Virus record (IMG/VR): IMGVR_UViG_3300042294_003323
Span: 1-34,861 of that record
DNA from: a virus
Direction: 5' to 3' (one strand)
Length of the DNA stretch: 34,861 nucleotides
Below, piece after piece: positions 16,596-25,115 of the stretch (within the stretch, counting starts at the first letter, position 1; each line of letters begins with the position of its first letter). Under the pieces are notes generated by a model. It saw nothing but the letters and a program-made list of their open reading frames with translations, searched no databases and was not told where the DNA came from. Position numbers and translations under genes: made by a program.

Positions 16596-17242
16596 GCAAA
16601 CGTTACACGCCAAACCTCACAATCACGGACGCCAGACGCCTGCGATCTGTACTCGATGCCGCAGACGTTTCGACGTCTGGGGCGTTGGAGTCCAGCATTT
16701 CGCAAAATGGTGGCGCTGTTGTCGTCGAGATCAGGGAAGACATAGCCGCCGATGACCTCGATCAACATTACGTTTCCTTGATGCGACTAAACGGTGGGGA
16801 GTTCGTCGATACTCTGCAAACCGTTCCCGTTCGGAACGTTTCGCGCGTAGGGATAACGGCGTCCGAGGAATTTCCCGTCCGTGTCATCGCGAAACACGTT
16901 AGCAATCTCGGGCTGTGCATCGACATCCAGTTTGTTGGAAGTGAACTCATTCAGTTTCAGCCCACTGACGTTTGCGAGGGTATTGGCCTTACTTGTGATT
17001 GTGTCACGGCAACAGTTCTCACGGCGTCCTGCGGTTCATCGGTTGAACCTGGCGACGTCGTTCAGGTCTGGGACCAGTCACGCGGCTGGTTTCAAATGCC
17101 AGAGGCGTTGTTGTTCGCGTCGGTCGGCTGGGCTCATAAGGTCAAAGTCACCGAGGCAGACCAATACGATCTGCCGTTCGACGTCGGTCCGTGTCGCTAT
17201 GTCGTCATTTCAATGGACTGCATCGAGCAGGAGCCAGCCTGA
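16592..17242 (+). CDS. Tail protein with C-terminal cysteines (unassigned)
   Basis: 216 residues. The N-terminal half is beta/alpha with no motif. The second half carries about eight cysteines, including CEGIGLTCDC and TASCGSS. It is coupled at both ends to tail genes and immediately precedes the very Cys-rich protein, so the two may form one disulfide- or metal-stabilised tail structure. This link is inference. Confidence 0.65.
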   Translation: MSKRYTPNLTITDARRLRSVLDAADVSTSGALESSISQNGGAVVVEIREDIAADDLDQHYVSLMRLNGGEFVDTLQTVPVRNVSRVGITASEEFPVRVIAKHVSNLGLCIDIQFVGSELIQFQPTDVCEGIGLTCDCVTATVLTASCGSSVEPGDVVQVWDQSRGWFQMPEALLFASVGWAHKVKVTEADQYDLPFDVGPCRYVVISMDCIEQEPA

Positions 17243-18984
17243 TGGCGTTCGACGTCTTCGGCCATGGCCCGCAATATCTGCCGTATGTCAATCCGCAGTA
17301 TTATTCAAACGGGCCGGATAGGAAGAAAGGCCCGTCAAAATGTCGCGGCGTTGTTGGCGGATGTTACGACGGAGCACCAGAACCACACGACCACTCATGT
17401 TGCTGCGATCCATGCCGACACGTCTACGTCGATGTTTGCGGCTCTGGGCATTGTTGCCGGTGCATTCCGAAGGCAATTTGTGCGGTGTTTACTCCGGACA
17501 CCGTCACAGCACAATGCAAGGCGAAGTCATGGACGATGACGCCCTCAACAGCGGATGGAAGATCTTCCTACACCTTTTCACCGAATGGCGATCAAATCAC
17601 ACTGAGCGTCGGTGCAGAAACTGCGGAGGAAGGATACGTTGGCGAATGCACATGGAAACTGTTTTCTGCCGCACTGAGCATCAATGAAAGTAGACTAATC
17701 GACCACAGCGGCGCGGTTCATTGTCAAGCACCGCCGGACTTCACAATTGAGGGGTTCAATTACGTTCGGTACGACAGCGAGGGCACGCCGTCAGATTGTT
17801 ACGGCACAATAACGTTTACCGAAAAGACATTTGCGAAAGTGCCGTTCGTTTATCGCTGGCAGGGGCAGGAAGAGTTTGCGGCGGTGACGTGCGGCAGTTG
17901 TTCACAGATCTGTCAGGTTCTCTGCGTTCGTCGTGGCAACGAATACGAATCAGATTACACGCGAGTGGATTTCCTCTGGGACACGGACACAGAACGCTGG
18001 AACGCGAACGACACCAGCGGGCACTACATCACGCTCCATGAGGAATACGGAAACTGTTACCTCAAACTAGACAGCATCAGCCCTACGACACTTCAGGGCG
18101 ACTTGGTTCTCATTGATACTGCAGCTTGCTCGATCGGAATGGATTTGACTGTCGTCGATGAGGTCGGCGATTACATCAAAATAAGCTGCAATCCCTGTTC
18201 CTGCTGGCGGTATTTGTGCGGGGCGTTTCGTTGTGCCTGTCGTGAACTCTGCGGCGTTGGAGTGTTGGCGGGCGAACTTGTTGAGCCGTTTACGCTGAAT
18301 TGGGACACCGACGCTCTGCGATGGGGTGACGACACTTTTTCAGTCACACCGACGCGCGGCGAGAATGGCGAGTGCATGGTGTCAGTCACCGGCTTTGAAG
18401 ATCCTGTCGAGGTTACAGAAACGAACGACGGATCATTCGGTTTTGCGATTTCTCAAAGCACCGCCGATTCCTTGTCCGAAGGCTCCGCGACTTACTACTA
18501 CTTCCGCTGCAAAAATTGTGACGTTGATTGTGCGAGCGGGACGTGTCTGTCTGAATGCGAAGACGTACCGTCAGTTCTCTACGCAGAACTGAGTGCGGCA
18601 CCGTGGACGGAAATGCTCGGCTGCAATCCTGCCGAACTCTGTTTTGAAACGATCACGTTCCCGCTGGTGCAGGTGTTTGTCTCAACGATCGACAATCCGG
18701 CTGGCGAATGGCGGTGGATCGGGAGTGCGATCATTTCCTGCAAAAATTGTATCGGAGCAACGCGCAAGAATTATCTGGTCAGTGTTGATATCGGATGCGA
18801 TGGCGCTGGAACGTTTAGTGTGTACCATCCAGACGCATCCGCCCAGTGCAGTCAGAATCTCAGTTTTACTCTGCCTTGCGACGGTTCGGCTCCGTGGGAT
18901 TTCACTTTCGGACCTTACACCGATTGCGATGGCCTCAATGGTTGCTGCGATGAGGGCGGGTTCATTTTGGGAATCACGGAATGA
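17242..18984 (+). CDS. Large cysteine-rich modular tail protein
   Basis: 580 residues with about 44 cysteines. Cys-rich knots (CCCDPC, CGSCSQIC, CNPCSC, CKNCDVDC, CKNC) alternate with beta-rich modules. Two modules share a WDTD...RW motif, so internal duplication is likely. There is no signal peptide, as expected for a virion part. ATG 17242 shares a base with the previous stop. The stop overlaps the glycosyltransferase start (ATGA). The role may be adhesin or tail tip; Cys may form disulfides or bind metal or Fe-S. No family recognised. Confidence 0.75.
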   Translation: MAFDVFGHGPQYLPYVNPQYYSNGPDRKKGPSKCRGVVGGCYDGAPEPHDHSCCCDPCRHVYVDVCGSGHCCRCIPKAICAVFTPDTVTAQCKAKSWTMTPSTADGRSSYTFSPNGDQITLSVGAETAEEGYVGECTWKLFSAALSINESRLIDHSGAVHCQAPPDFTIEGFNYVRYDSEGTPSDCYGTITFTEKTFAKVPFVYRWQGQEEFAAVTCGSCSQICQVLCVRRGNEYESDYTRVDFLWDTDTERWNANDTSGHYITLHEEYGNCYLKLDSISPTTLQGDLVLIDTAACSIGMDLTVVDEVGDYIKISCNPCSCWRYLCGAFRCACRELCGVGVLAGELVEPFTLNWDTDALRWGDDTFSVTPTRGENGECMVSVTGFEDPVEVTETNDGSFGFAISQSTADSLSEGSATYYYFRCKNCDVDCASGTCLSECEDVPSVLYAELSAAPWTEMLGCNPAELCFETITFPLVQVFVSTIDNPAGEWRWIGSAIISCKNCIGATRKNYLVSVDIGCDGAGTFSVYHPDASAQCSQNLSFTLPCDGSAPWDFTFGPYTDCDGLNGCCDEGGFILGITE

Positions 18985-20960
18985 GTTGTGACCAATTTCC
19001 GGCGGGATCCAGAAAACACCAGATCTGCACCGGTCAGGCGGATTTGCCACTGGAAAAAATCAACGCCTACCGAGCGAAATGGGGGCTCGATCCGCTCTCT
19101 GAGTCGAAGTCGCCGGGAACCGTTCGTGTCATCGTGCATCAGGGGCAGGCACCATTGCAGGTGCGCAGGGTTGAGCATTCCAGACGGCTGCCGTGTAAGT
19201 GCTCCGTAAAGACGCCGGCACAGGGGCCGGGAACGGAGTTAATCGAACTGCTGAAGGGCTGGAAAGTTCCGCCATGCCAGCAGTGCAAGGATCTTGCAGC
19301 CAGAATGAATGTATTGGGGGTTTCAGGCTGCCGTGAGCGAATCTCCGAAATTGTTGAAGACATATTTCCTCGTGCGAAGGAATGGCTCGCAGCGAATAAG
19401 CCGTGGGCTCACGCGATGCTGCCGGAGATTGTCGAGGACGCTGGCATCCGGTTAAAACTCCGTCACGACGTTGGAAGGGCGATCGACGCCGCCGACGCAA
19501 AACAGTTACGGCGTTCCGCCCAATACGTGAGCCACGGTTACAAGGCCTCGCCGGCGACGTTTGTTGATGCTGCGGAACCGATGTTTCGCATTAGGACGGC
19601 CGTCCGCACATCGTTCCGCGAAGTCAGAACGCTGGAGAAAACAATTGCCTCATTGCAGGCAGCAGGCTTCGAAACGCCGACAGTTTACGCTGAGAAAAAC
19701 GCAGTCGATGTTCCGGGTGCAATTCAATGGACGGAGCAGCTCGGGGCGTTCCGGTCATTCGTGCGAATGGCTCAGCACATCGTGGAAGGTTACGCGGGCT
19801 GGCTTTTGCTCTGCGAAGATGACGTCCAACTAAAAAACGGGGCGGCGGATTATCTGCGGACGCTCAATATCATGCCGGATCAGGTCGTGAGCCTATACGT
19901 TTCAGCAAAGCAGGACGGGTTGCTCGCCGGCGATGGGCTCAGTGAGATCATCGGAGACATGCACGGTTCGCTGGCGTATTTGATCCACTCGTCGACGTTG
20001 CAACAGGTTCTGAACTCACGGACGTTTCGTGAATGGACGTCGGACCAAAGAGTGGACAGGGCATTTTGTAAAGCCGTCGCCGAGGTAGACGCAAAGCTAC
20101 TTTGCCCACGTCCTGCACTGGCTCAACATATTGGCCTGACATCAACGCTGGTTGCTGGTCGTCGGCTGGACGCGGCCAGAACGTCGCACAATTTCAGCCC
20201 AGATCGACACAAGTCGGGACTCGTTACGCTCATCACCCCGACCGGCGACCGGCCAGAAGCGTTCGCAATGTGCGAGCGATGGATAAGCCAGCAACGATAC
20301 ACGGGGCCGATTCAGTGGATTGTGGTCGACGATGGACACGTCCCGACAGAGGTTAACCAGGCCCATATCGTTCTGCGGCCTGAGCCGATCCACGGACACA
20401 GCCTTTGCCGTAATCTGCGAACGGCACTCCCGCACATTCGAGGCCAGCACGTTCTGATCATCGAGGATGACGACTATTACGGGCCGGATTACGTTTCTGT
20501 CATGGTCGGAAGACTGCAGCACGCGGATCTCGTCGGAGAGTTCGGGGCGAAATACTACTACATTCGCGAGAAACGCTGGCGGCACAACACGAACGAAAAG
20601 CACGCCAGCCTATGCCGTACCGGCTTCAATCGCACGGTCCTGCCGACGTTGGAAAAGTGCATCACTGGAACAGATCACCCGAGCGTCGATTTGCGACTAT
20701 GGCAGCGATGGGACGGTTCCGCGCTGTACTGGAACGACCAGTCGGGAACGTCTCGAATGTGCGTCGGTATCAAGGGCGTCAGCGGTCGGCAGTCCTACGG
20801 ATGGAAGCCGTCGAAGAATGCTCAGCTCGACGACGGAAGCAAACTGACACAATGGCTCGGCGCGGATGCGGTGAACTACTCAGCAGGTGGCACCAGCTTA
20901 ACAACGGTTCCGGGCTCGCCAATATCGCCTGGAACGTCGAACACAGCCCAGCGCGGCTGA
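18981..20960 (+). CDS. Tandem glycosyltransferase protein with N-terminal Cys domain
   Basis: 659 residues in three parts. Residues about 70-140 hold a Cys domain (CKC, GPGTEL, CQQC, GCRER) known from phage and microbial proteins of this kind. Residues about 200-390 are a first glycosyltransferase-like domain with LLLCEDD near 276-281, resembling GT25. Residues about 411-600 are a GT2-like GT-A domain: VTLITPTGDRP at the start, VVDDG near 448-452 and a DxD-type EDDD at 495-498. Such enzymes move sugars from nucleotide sugars to an acceptor. The acceptor is unknown; the coupled Cys-rich tail protein is the obvious candidate. Confidence 0.8.
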   Translation: MSCDQFPAGSRKHQICTGQADLPLEKINAYRAKWGLDPLSESKSPGTVRVIVHQGQAPLQVRRVEHSRRLPCKCSVKTPAQGPGTELIELLKGWKVPPCQQCKDLAARMNVLGVSGCRERISEIVEDIFPRAKEWLAANKPWAHAMLPEIVEDAGIRLKLRHDVGRAIDAADAKQLRRSAQYVSHGYKASPATFVDAAEPMFRIRTAVRTSFREVRTLEKTIASLQAAGFETPTVYAEKNAVDVPGAIQWTEQLGAFRSFVRMAQHIVEGYAGWLLLCEDDVQLKNGAADYLRTLNIMPDQVVSLYVSAKQDGLLAGDGLSEIIGDMHGSLAYLIHSSTLQQVLNSRTFREWTSDQRVDRAFCKAVAEVDAKLLCPRPALAQHIGLTSTLVAGRRLDAARTSHNFSPDRHKSGLVTLITPTGDRPEAFAMCERWISQQRYTGPIQWIVVDDGHVPTEVNQAHIVLRPEPIHGHSLCRNLRTALPHIRGQHVLIIEDDDYYGPDYVSVMVGRLQHADLVGEFGAKYYYIREKRWRHNTNEKHASLCRTGFNRTVLPTLEKCITGTDHPSVDLRLWQRWDGSALYWNDQSGTSRMCVGIKGVSGRQSYGWKPSKNAQLDDGSKLTQWLGADAVNYSAGGTSLTTVPGSPISPGTSNTAQRG

Positions 20961-21151
20961 TAACTGACGACGGTGTATGGCTTTTTGTAACGCTCGTTCG
21001 CGACAGGCTCATCGTCGTCACTGTCGACGACACGCTCGACGACACACTCGACCAGTCGATCACCCTGTTTTGCCTCGTGAATTGAAAAAGCGACGAACAG
21101 CATCACGGACAGGCAAGCGAGGTAAACAAAGAAACGATCTGCAATATTCAT
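20876..21151 (-). CDS. Small membrane-anchored protein on the opposite strand (moron-like)
   Basis: 91 residues. An N-terminal transmembrane or signal helix (about 7-22) is followed by a soluble beta-rich domain. The mRNA has GGAGG eight to twelve bases before ATG, one of the best sites in the window. It runs against the late operon, and its 3' end overlaps the end of the glycosyltransferase gene. A gene reversed inside a late operon often is expressed from the prophage. Function unknown; an envelope or superinfection role is speculation. Confidence 0.65.
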   Translation of the reverse strand: MNIADRFFVYLACLSVMLFVAFSIHEAKQGDRLVECVVERVVDSDDDEPVANERYKKPYTVVSYQPRWAVFDVPGDIGEPGTVVKLVPPAE

Positions 21152-21351
21152 TCTGACGGCCTCCAGAAATCCACGATTTCAAAATCCATGTCCGAAGTCA
21201 AGTATAAACCGCGAAAATGGGTTTCCGCATTTCAGGCATATACTGCTGTCTGATGTTTGAACGCGGGCGATATCATCGCAGTTACGAATGAAACGAGGGC
21301 AAAAGTAAACGCGGATCGTTGATCCGCTGTTGGTAAGAAATCGAGGAAAAC
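21152..21351. promoter_or_regulatory. Divergent intergenic region with hairpin
   Basis: These 200 bases separate the reverse gene from the fibre block and are the largest gap in the rightward operon. They are AT-richer than the genes and contain TATACT-like sequences in both directions, so divergent promoters are likely. At 21312-21328 lies a perfect hairpin, GCGGATC-GTT-GATCCGC, part of an element that recurs at 29034. Confidence 0.45.
21300..21333. repeat. Intergenic hairpin element, copy 1
   Basis: CAAAAGTAAACGCGGAT is followed by a 7-bp perfect stem and CTGTTGG. The first 17 bases are identical to those at 29034. Shorter relatives lie at 27245, 26121, 28571 and 24781. It is found only between genes. 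Confidence 0.6.
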
Positions 21352-21786
21352 ATGAGTCCACAGGAACTGAAGGCACTGATCGAATCTGACCCAGAAGCCA
21401 AACGACTGGCGTCAACGGGGGCTGCGGATCTCTGTGCGGCTCGGTGTCGCGATATTGCACCGAAAGTGACTCGTCAGACGATGATTAGCGAGCTTTCGAT
21501 TCTCAACGTATATCCAAATCCAGCAGACGCGGAAACGGTTTTACAGACGATCGAAGAGGTGGCGAAAGCCAATCCTGTCGTCAATCGCGTGCTGAAATGG
21601 CTCCAGCCAGGAGCACCGGGAATTGATATCGGTGACGCTCGTGTTCGTGGCTTGCTGGTTGCTCCAGTGCAATCCGGCGGCGTTGGGTTGAGTCAAGAAT
21701 TAGCCAGGCCTTTGCTGGCGGCTGCTGAAGTAGCTCCGGAAATCTCCGGGGCCGATGTTTCGACCGCATGGCCTTTTGGAGTGTGA
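21352..21786 (+). CDS. Tail or fibre-region protein (unassigned)
   Basis: 144 residues, mostly helical and Ala/Leu-rich. The segment RVLKWLQPGAPGIDIGDARVRGLL, split by a turn, and the C-terminal GADVSTAWPFG resemble small proteins found beside tail fibre genes in many phages, where they may be connectors. AATCGAGGAAAAC before ATG gives a good ribosome-binding site. It is the first gene after the internal intergenic region. Confidence 0.65.
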   Translation: MSPQELKALIESDPEAKRLASTGAADLCAARCRDIAPKVTRQTMISELSILNVYPNPADAETVLQTIEEVAKANPVVNRVLKWLQPGAPGIDIGDARVRGLLVAPVQSGGVGLSQELARPLLAAAEVAPEISGADVSTAWPFGV

Positions 21787-21790
21787 TGCC

Positions 21791-22207
21791 GTGGATAACG
21801 CAGAACTGTTATTGATCAAGGCTGAACTAACAAACGATCCTCAAAATCTTGGGCTGACGACAGCACCGGAAGACGACGAAGCGAACGCGAATCTGCTGAA
21901 TGAGATCCGCGAGGATATTCAAGTCTATCGGGCTTCTGTTGCTTCCGACGAGATTGTTGTTTCCCCTTCAGAGTGGGCCGCATTGTCACCGGCTCAGCAG
22001 TCGTGGTGGAACAACCAGACGCTTGATGGCACTGTCAAACCTGCGGTCATTGTCAGTGGATTTTATGAACTGTTCGGCAGCAACACAGCGGCACGAGCGT
22101 CTTTTGATGCGGTATCCACTGAGCCAGCATCTCGGGCGCGTCAACTGCTCGACCGGTATGTGACGCTGACACCATCGGACATTGCAAACGCACGGACGGC
22201 GACATGA
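21791..22207 (+). CDS. Small tail-region protein, GTG start (unassigned)
   Basis: 138 residues. The N-terminus NAELLLIKAELTNDP and the C-terminus LLDRYVTLTPSDIANART resemble short helical tail proteins seen next to fibre genes. GTG 21791 is chosen because TTGGAG lies ten bases upstream; the frame is open further upstream but would overlap the previous gene. The stop overlaps the following ATG (ATGA). Confidence 0.6.
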   Translation: MDNAELLLIKAELTNDPQNLGLTTAPEDDEANANLLNEIREDIQVYRASVASDEIVVSPSEWAALSPAQQSWWNNQTLDGTVKPAVIVSGFYELFGSNTAARASFDAVSTEPASRARQLLDRYVTLTPSDIANARTAT

Positions 22208-22920
22208 TAACGGACTCCGAACTGCTGCAACTGAGGAAAGAAATTTATCTGGCCTTGGTTGCAAAGTCGGGGGTCAGAGAGTGGGACGAGCCAGAGGTCA
22301 ATCAGACGATCTGGATTGCTGCACTGGATGCAGCAGATGGGCTTTTAGGAATTGACTCAGAACCCTCAGAAGGGGGCGGATCAGTGGCATTACCCGACGC
22401 ATTTAAAATCCAAGAAGGCACGGCAAAGACGCTTCGAAGCAGCGGCGGAAGTGCTGCCATAACGCTGGCATCATTGGCAAACAGCAACGGAACATCAACC
22501 GGTGGGCGGCAATCGGCTTCGCTGGATATGGGAGCAAATTGGGCTCAGCGATGGCGTTTGGAATGCAATTTTGAACTTGCTGCAACTCCGACAGCCGGAA
22601 ACGCAATTGACCTTCACGCTTCTTGGAACTCAGCAACAGGAGCGGGTGACGCAAATACTAGCGGAAGTGATGCAGCGTATTCAGGCTACAGCAGCAACCT
22701 GAACGCTGCTTTGAATCAATTGGAGTTTCTTGGCTCGCATATTTGCACGAGCCAAGTCACATCAACAGTTCAGCGGTCGCTTGTCGGTGTCATATTTCCG
22801 AAGGGGCGATGGCTCAACTTGGTAGTGGTAAATCGCAGTGGTGCAGCATTTCATTCGAGTGACGCGAACTGCGTGATTACGCTCACACCGCTTGAAGATA
22901 CGATTGTCGAGGACGTGTAA
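22204..22920 (+). CDS. Tail fibre-like structural protein (unassigned)
   Basis: 238 residues. A helical N-terminus (about 1-50) is followed by a Gly/Ser-rich beta region (60-235), the usual plan of an attachment helix plus beta-sandwich. It is coupled to genes on both sides (ATGA and TAATG). Role in host binding is inferred from position before the lectin-like protein. No family motif recognised. Confidence 0.6.
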   Translation: MITDSELLQLRKEIYLALVAKSGVREWDEPEVNQTIWIAALDAADGLLGIDSEPSEGGGSVALPDAFKIQEGTAKTLRSSGGSAAITLASLANSNGTSTGGRQSASLDMGANWAQRWRLECNFELAATPTAGNAIDLHASWNSATGAGDANTSGSDAAYSGYSSNLNAALNQLEFLGSHICTSQVTSTVQRSLVGVIFPKGRWLNLVVVNRSGAAFHSSDANCVITLTPLEDTIVEDV

Positions 22921-23729
22921 TGATTTTGCCGGGATCATACGCGAACGGATTCGCACCACGCGACGGAAGCCCGCTGTTTCCGGAGTTGTGGCGTGGTTGC
23001 GTTGGCGCTTGGGCACAATGTCTTGGGCCGACAGGTTTGACGCTTCGAGACTGGTCGGCATCAAAGGTTCATGGTGTACTGACTAACGGAACGACGTGGC
23101 AAGCGTCTCAGGGCCGATATGCTGGTTCGTTTGACGGTAGTGACGGTTCGGTTGTTTGTGCATATTCACCAGCACACGAAACGCAGTCTGGTGCTGGTTG
23201 GATGGTATCGGCGTGGACTTACACCACCTTGGCACCATCAATCGGAACTGCAATTTGCCGAGGCGATTTAACGAGCATTCCTCAGCAGCGTGATTACCTT
23301 TTACGGTCGTTATCTGGAGATTGGGGAATCCAAAACGCTGCTGGCGGATCCTTTAATACAATATCGACGGCAGGGGCTTTAGTGCTAAATCGTTGGCAAC
23401 ACGTCGCTGCTTATTGTTTCGTGTCTGGTTCTGCAGGTTTGATTGTAGATGGCAGGCTAGTTGCAACTGGTACGCTTCTTACGACATTAACGGCATCTAC
23501 TCAGAGGTTTGTCACAATAGGTGCGGCAGCGAATGGCGGTAACGGATACAGCTTTTTTTGGCCCGGACTTCTCGATGACGTGCGAGTTTATTCGATTGTG
23601 AATCCGAGCATTCTTTATCGGCTGGCATCACGACGCGGCATTGCCTACGAGCTTGCTCCACGTCGCAGGTCTGCTTTGGTTGCTGGGTTCAATCGTCGTC
23701 GTCGTTTGCTGGTAGGAGCAGGATCATAA
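22920..23729 (+). CDS. Concanavalin A-like (LamG) tail protein
   Basis: 269 residues. The sequence has a LamG/concanavalin A-like plan: a GRYAGSFDGSDG opening strand, WMVSAWTYTT, a LNRWQHVAAY strand, SAGLIVDGRLVATGTL and the closing WPGLLDDVRVYS. Such domains bind sugars or surface glycans, which suits receptor binding. A basic C-terminal tail (RRRSAL, NRRRRLL) is unusual. Third codon positions are visibly richer in A and T than in the head genes. Confidence 0.75.
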   Translation: MILPGSYANGFAPRDGSPLFPELWRGCVGAWAQCLGPTGLTLRDWSASKVHGVLTNGTTWQASQGRYAGSFDGSDGSVVCAYSPAHETQSGAGWMVSAWTYTTLAPSIGTAICRGDLTSIPQQRDYLLRSLSGDWGIQNAAGGSFNTISTAGALVLNRWQHVAAYCFVSGSAGLIVDGRLVATGTLLTTLTASTQRFVTIGAAANGGNGYSFFWPGLLDDVRVYSIVNPSILYRLASRRGIAYELAPRRRSALVAGFNRRRRLLVGAGS

Positions 23730-24772
23730 TGTGGGCTAAGCAATCTACAGCAGCGACGTTCATCGTTGGGCCGATTCTCGATTCAGCCGGGGCTGAGTTC
23801 ACGACTGCGGTCATTGGGGATCTGTCGATCAGTAAAAACGGAGGCACACTCACCGCACTGGCAGCAGCGGCGACGTTGACGCATATCGCAAATGGGCAGT
23901 ACACGCTGGTGCTGACAAACGGCAATCTTGACACCCTTGGACGGCTGCAGATTACTTGTAATCGACCCACGTACCAAATGCCGCCGGTAGGCTTGACCGT
24001 TGTTCCTGCAATGGTCTTTGATTCGATGGTTTTGGGCACAGACGTTTTGCAATCGGATGTCACTCAGTTCGGTGGCACAAACGGAACCTTTACAGATGGA
24101 AAACCAGCAGCGGTACTGGACTCCGCTGCTCTCCGATCGGCTCTGGGAATGTCCGCTGCCGATTTGGATTCTCAGCTCGACGCGATACTGGCCGCCGCAA
24201 CGGCCGCTGCCGGAACCGGGGCGCGTACCGTTACAATCACTGTCAACGATGGTACTACCGTCCTACAAAACGCAGTCGTTCGATTCACCGAGGGCGGAAA
24301 CACCTATCGAGCACTCACCAATTCTAGCGGAGTCGCGACGTTTAATCTCGACGACGCGACATACACCGTTGCCATCAGCAAAGTGGGCTACTTTTACGCT
24401 GGGACGACGATGATCGTCAACGGTGTTGAAACTGCGACCTATTCGATGACCGCCATCAACGTGACGCCGGGAACTGGCGACCTCACGACCGGATATCTGA
24501 CCTGTCTCGACGAGGAAGGCGTCGCCGAGGAAGGTGTTTCGGTGCGTTGTCAGGTGGTGCAGGTTCCAGCCTCTGGAACGGGTTTCGCCTATGATTCGGC
24601 CGTCCAGCTCGCGACGTCAGACGCCGACGGGCTTGTCGAATTTCCGATGGTCAAGGGGGCCAGATATCTCGTCTGGCGTGGATCGATCAAGCCGCCGCAG
24701 GGAATAACTCCTGTGCTGATCTCGGCCTCCGCCGGATCGACTACCGCGCTGGGCTCGCTGATTGGCGACTAG
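23729..24772 (+). CDS. Tail fibre with carboxypeptidase-regulatory-like domain
   Basis: 347 residues. The N-terminal domain has alternating strands like phage fibre heads. Residues about 165-245 (TVTITVNDGTTVLQNAVVRF, SGVATFNL, YTVAISKVGY) match the Ig-like carboxypeptidase-regulatory or CNA-B fold. A further beta domain follows. It is the last gene of the rightward operon and lies directly in front of the convergent early genes. Probably part of the host-contact structure. Confidence 0.7.
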   Translation: MWAKQSTAATFIVGPILDSAGAEFTTAVIGDLSISKNGGTLTALAAAATLTHIANGQYTLVLTNGNLDTLGRLQITCNRPTYQMPPVGLTVVPAMVFDSMVLGTDVLQSDVTQFGGTNGTFTDGKPAAVLDSAALRSALGMSAADLDSQLDAILAAATAAAGTGARTVTITVNDGTTVLQNAVVRFTEGGNTYRALTNSSGVATFNLDDATYTVAISKVGYFYAGTTMIVNGVETATYSMTAINVTPGTGDLTTGYLTCLDEEGVAEEGVSVRCQVVQVPASGTGFAYDSAVQLATSDADGLVEFPMVKGARYLVWRGSIKPPQGITPVLISASAGSTTALGSLIGD

Positions 24773-24793
24773 GAACGGAGTTCCGAACCGCTG
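24773..24793. other. Convergent junction with small hairpin
   Basis: Between the fibre stop and the end of the first leftward gene lie 21 bases with a GGAAC-GGA-GTTCC hairpin (24774-24786) overlapping the gene end. No T-run follows on either strand, so it is a weak terminator at best. CCGCTGTT, found at other leftward gene ends, is also here. Confidence 0.35.
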
Positions 24794-25060
24794 TTATTGT
24801 TCCGCCTTTGTGATGGCACTGGCAACCATTGCCATCCTGCTTTCACTGTCGTCGATTCGCCCATGCTGCAAAACCATCTTGAGAGCCTCCAGCATTTCAG
24901 GAGCAGCCGCTATCAGTCGAGCGTTTGCAATGACATCAGGATCGGTTACGCCATAGACGATGCCGATCCTTGCGTCATCCGCGGCAATCTCTCGACCTCG
25001 ACCCTCCTTCAAGTCCTTTATCCCGCCGATTCTCCACGGCCCCCGTGTGTACTGTCCCAT
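24794..25060 (-). CDS. Small phage protein with GPW...LIAAAPEMLEAL motif
   Basis: 88 residues. It opens with Thr-Arg-Gly-Pro-Trp and has ANARLIAAAPEMLEAL near residues 45-60. This is a common small-protein family in phage early regions with no known function. A paralogue lies at 25674. GAGTTTTGAGGG precedes the ATG. It is the last gene of the leftward operon. Confidence 0.75.
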   Translation of the reverse strand: MGQYTRGPWRIGGIKDLKEGRGREIAADDARIGIVYGVTDPDVIANARLIAAAPEMLEALKMVLQHGRIDDSESRMAMVASAITKAEQ

Positions 25061-25087
25061 CCCTCAAAACTCCTGCAAAAGTGCCAA

Positions 25088-25115
25088 CAGAGGAACCACG
25101 ATCCGATGCTCATTG
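25088..25115. repeat. Intergenic repeat pair, copy A
   Basis: CAGAGGAACCACGATCCGAT plus GCTCATTG, overlapping the end of the leftward gene at 25110. A near copy lies at 25652-25679, differing by two single-base shifts. Both sit just after a leftward stop codon. Confidence 0.6.

Noticed and set aside
17903-17915. Operator-like CACAGATCTGTCA inside the Cys-rich tail gene
   Set aside because: It lies within coding sequence far from any promoter and fits chance occurrence of the core.
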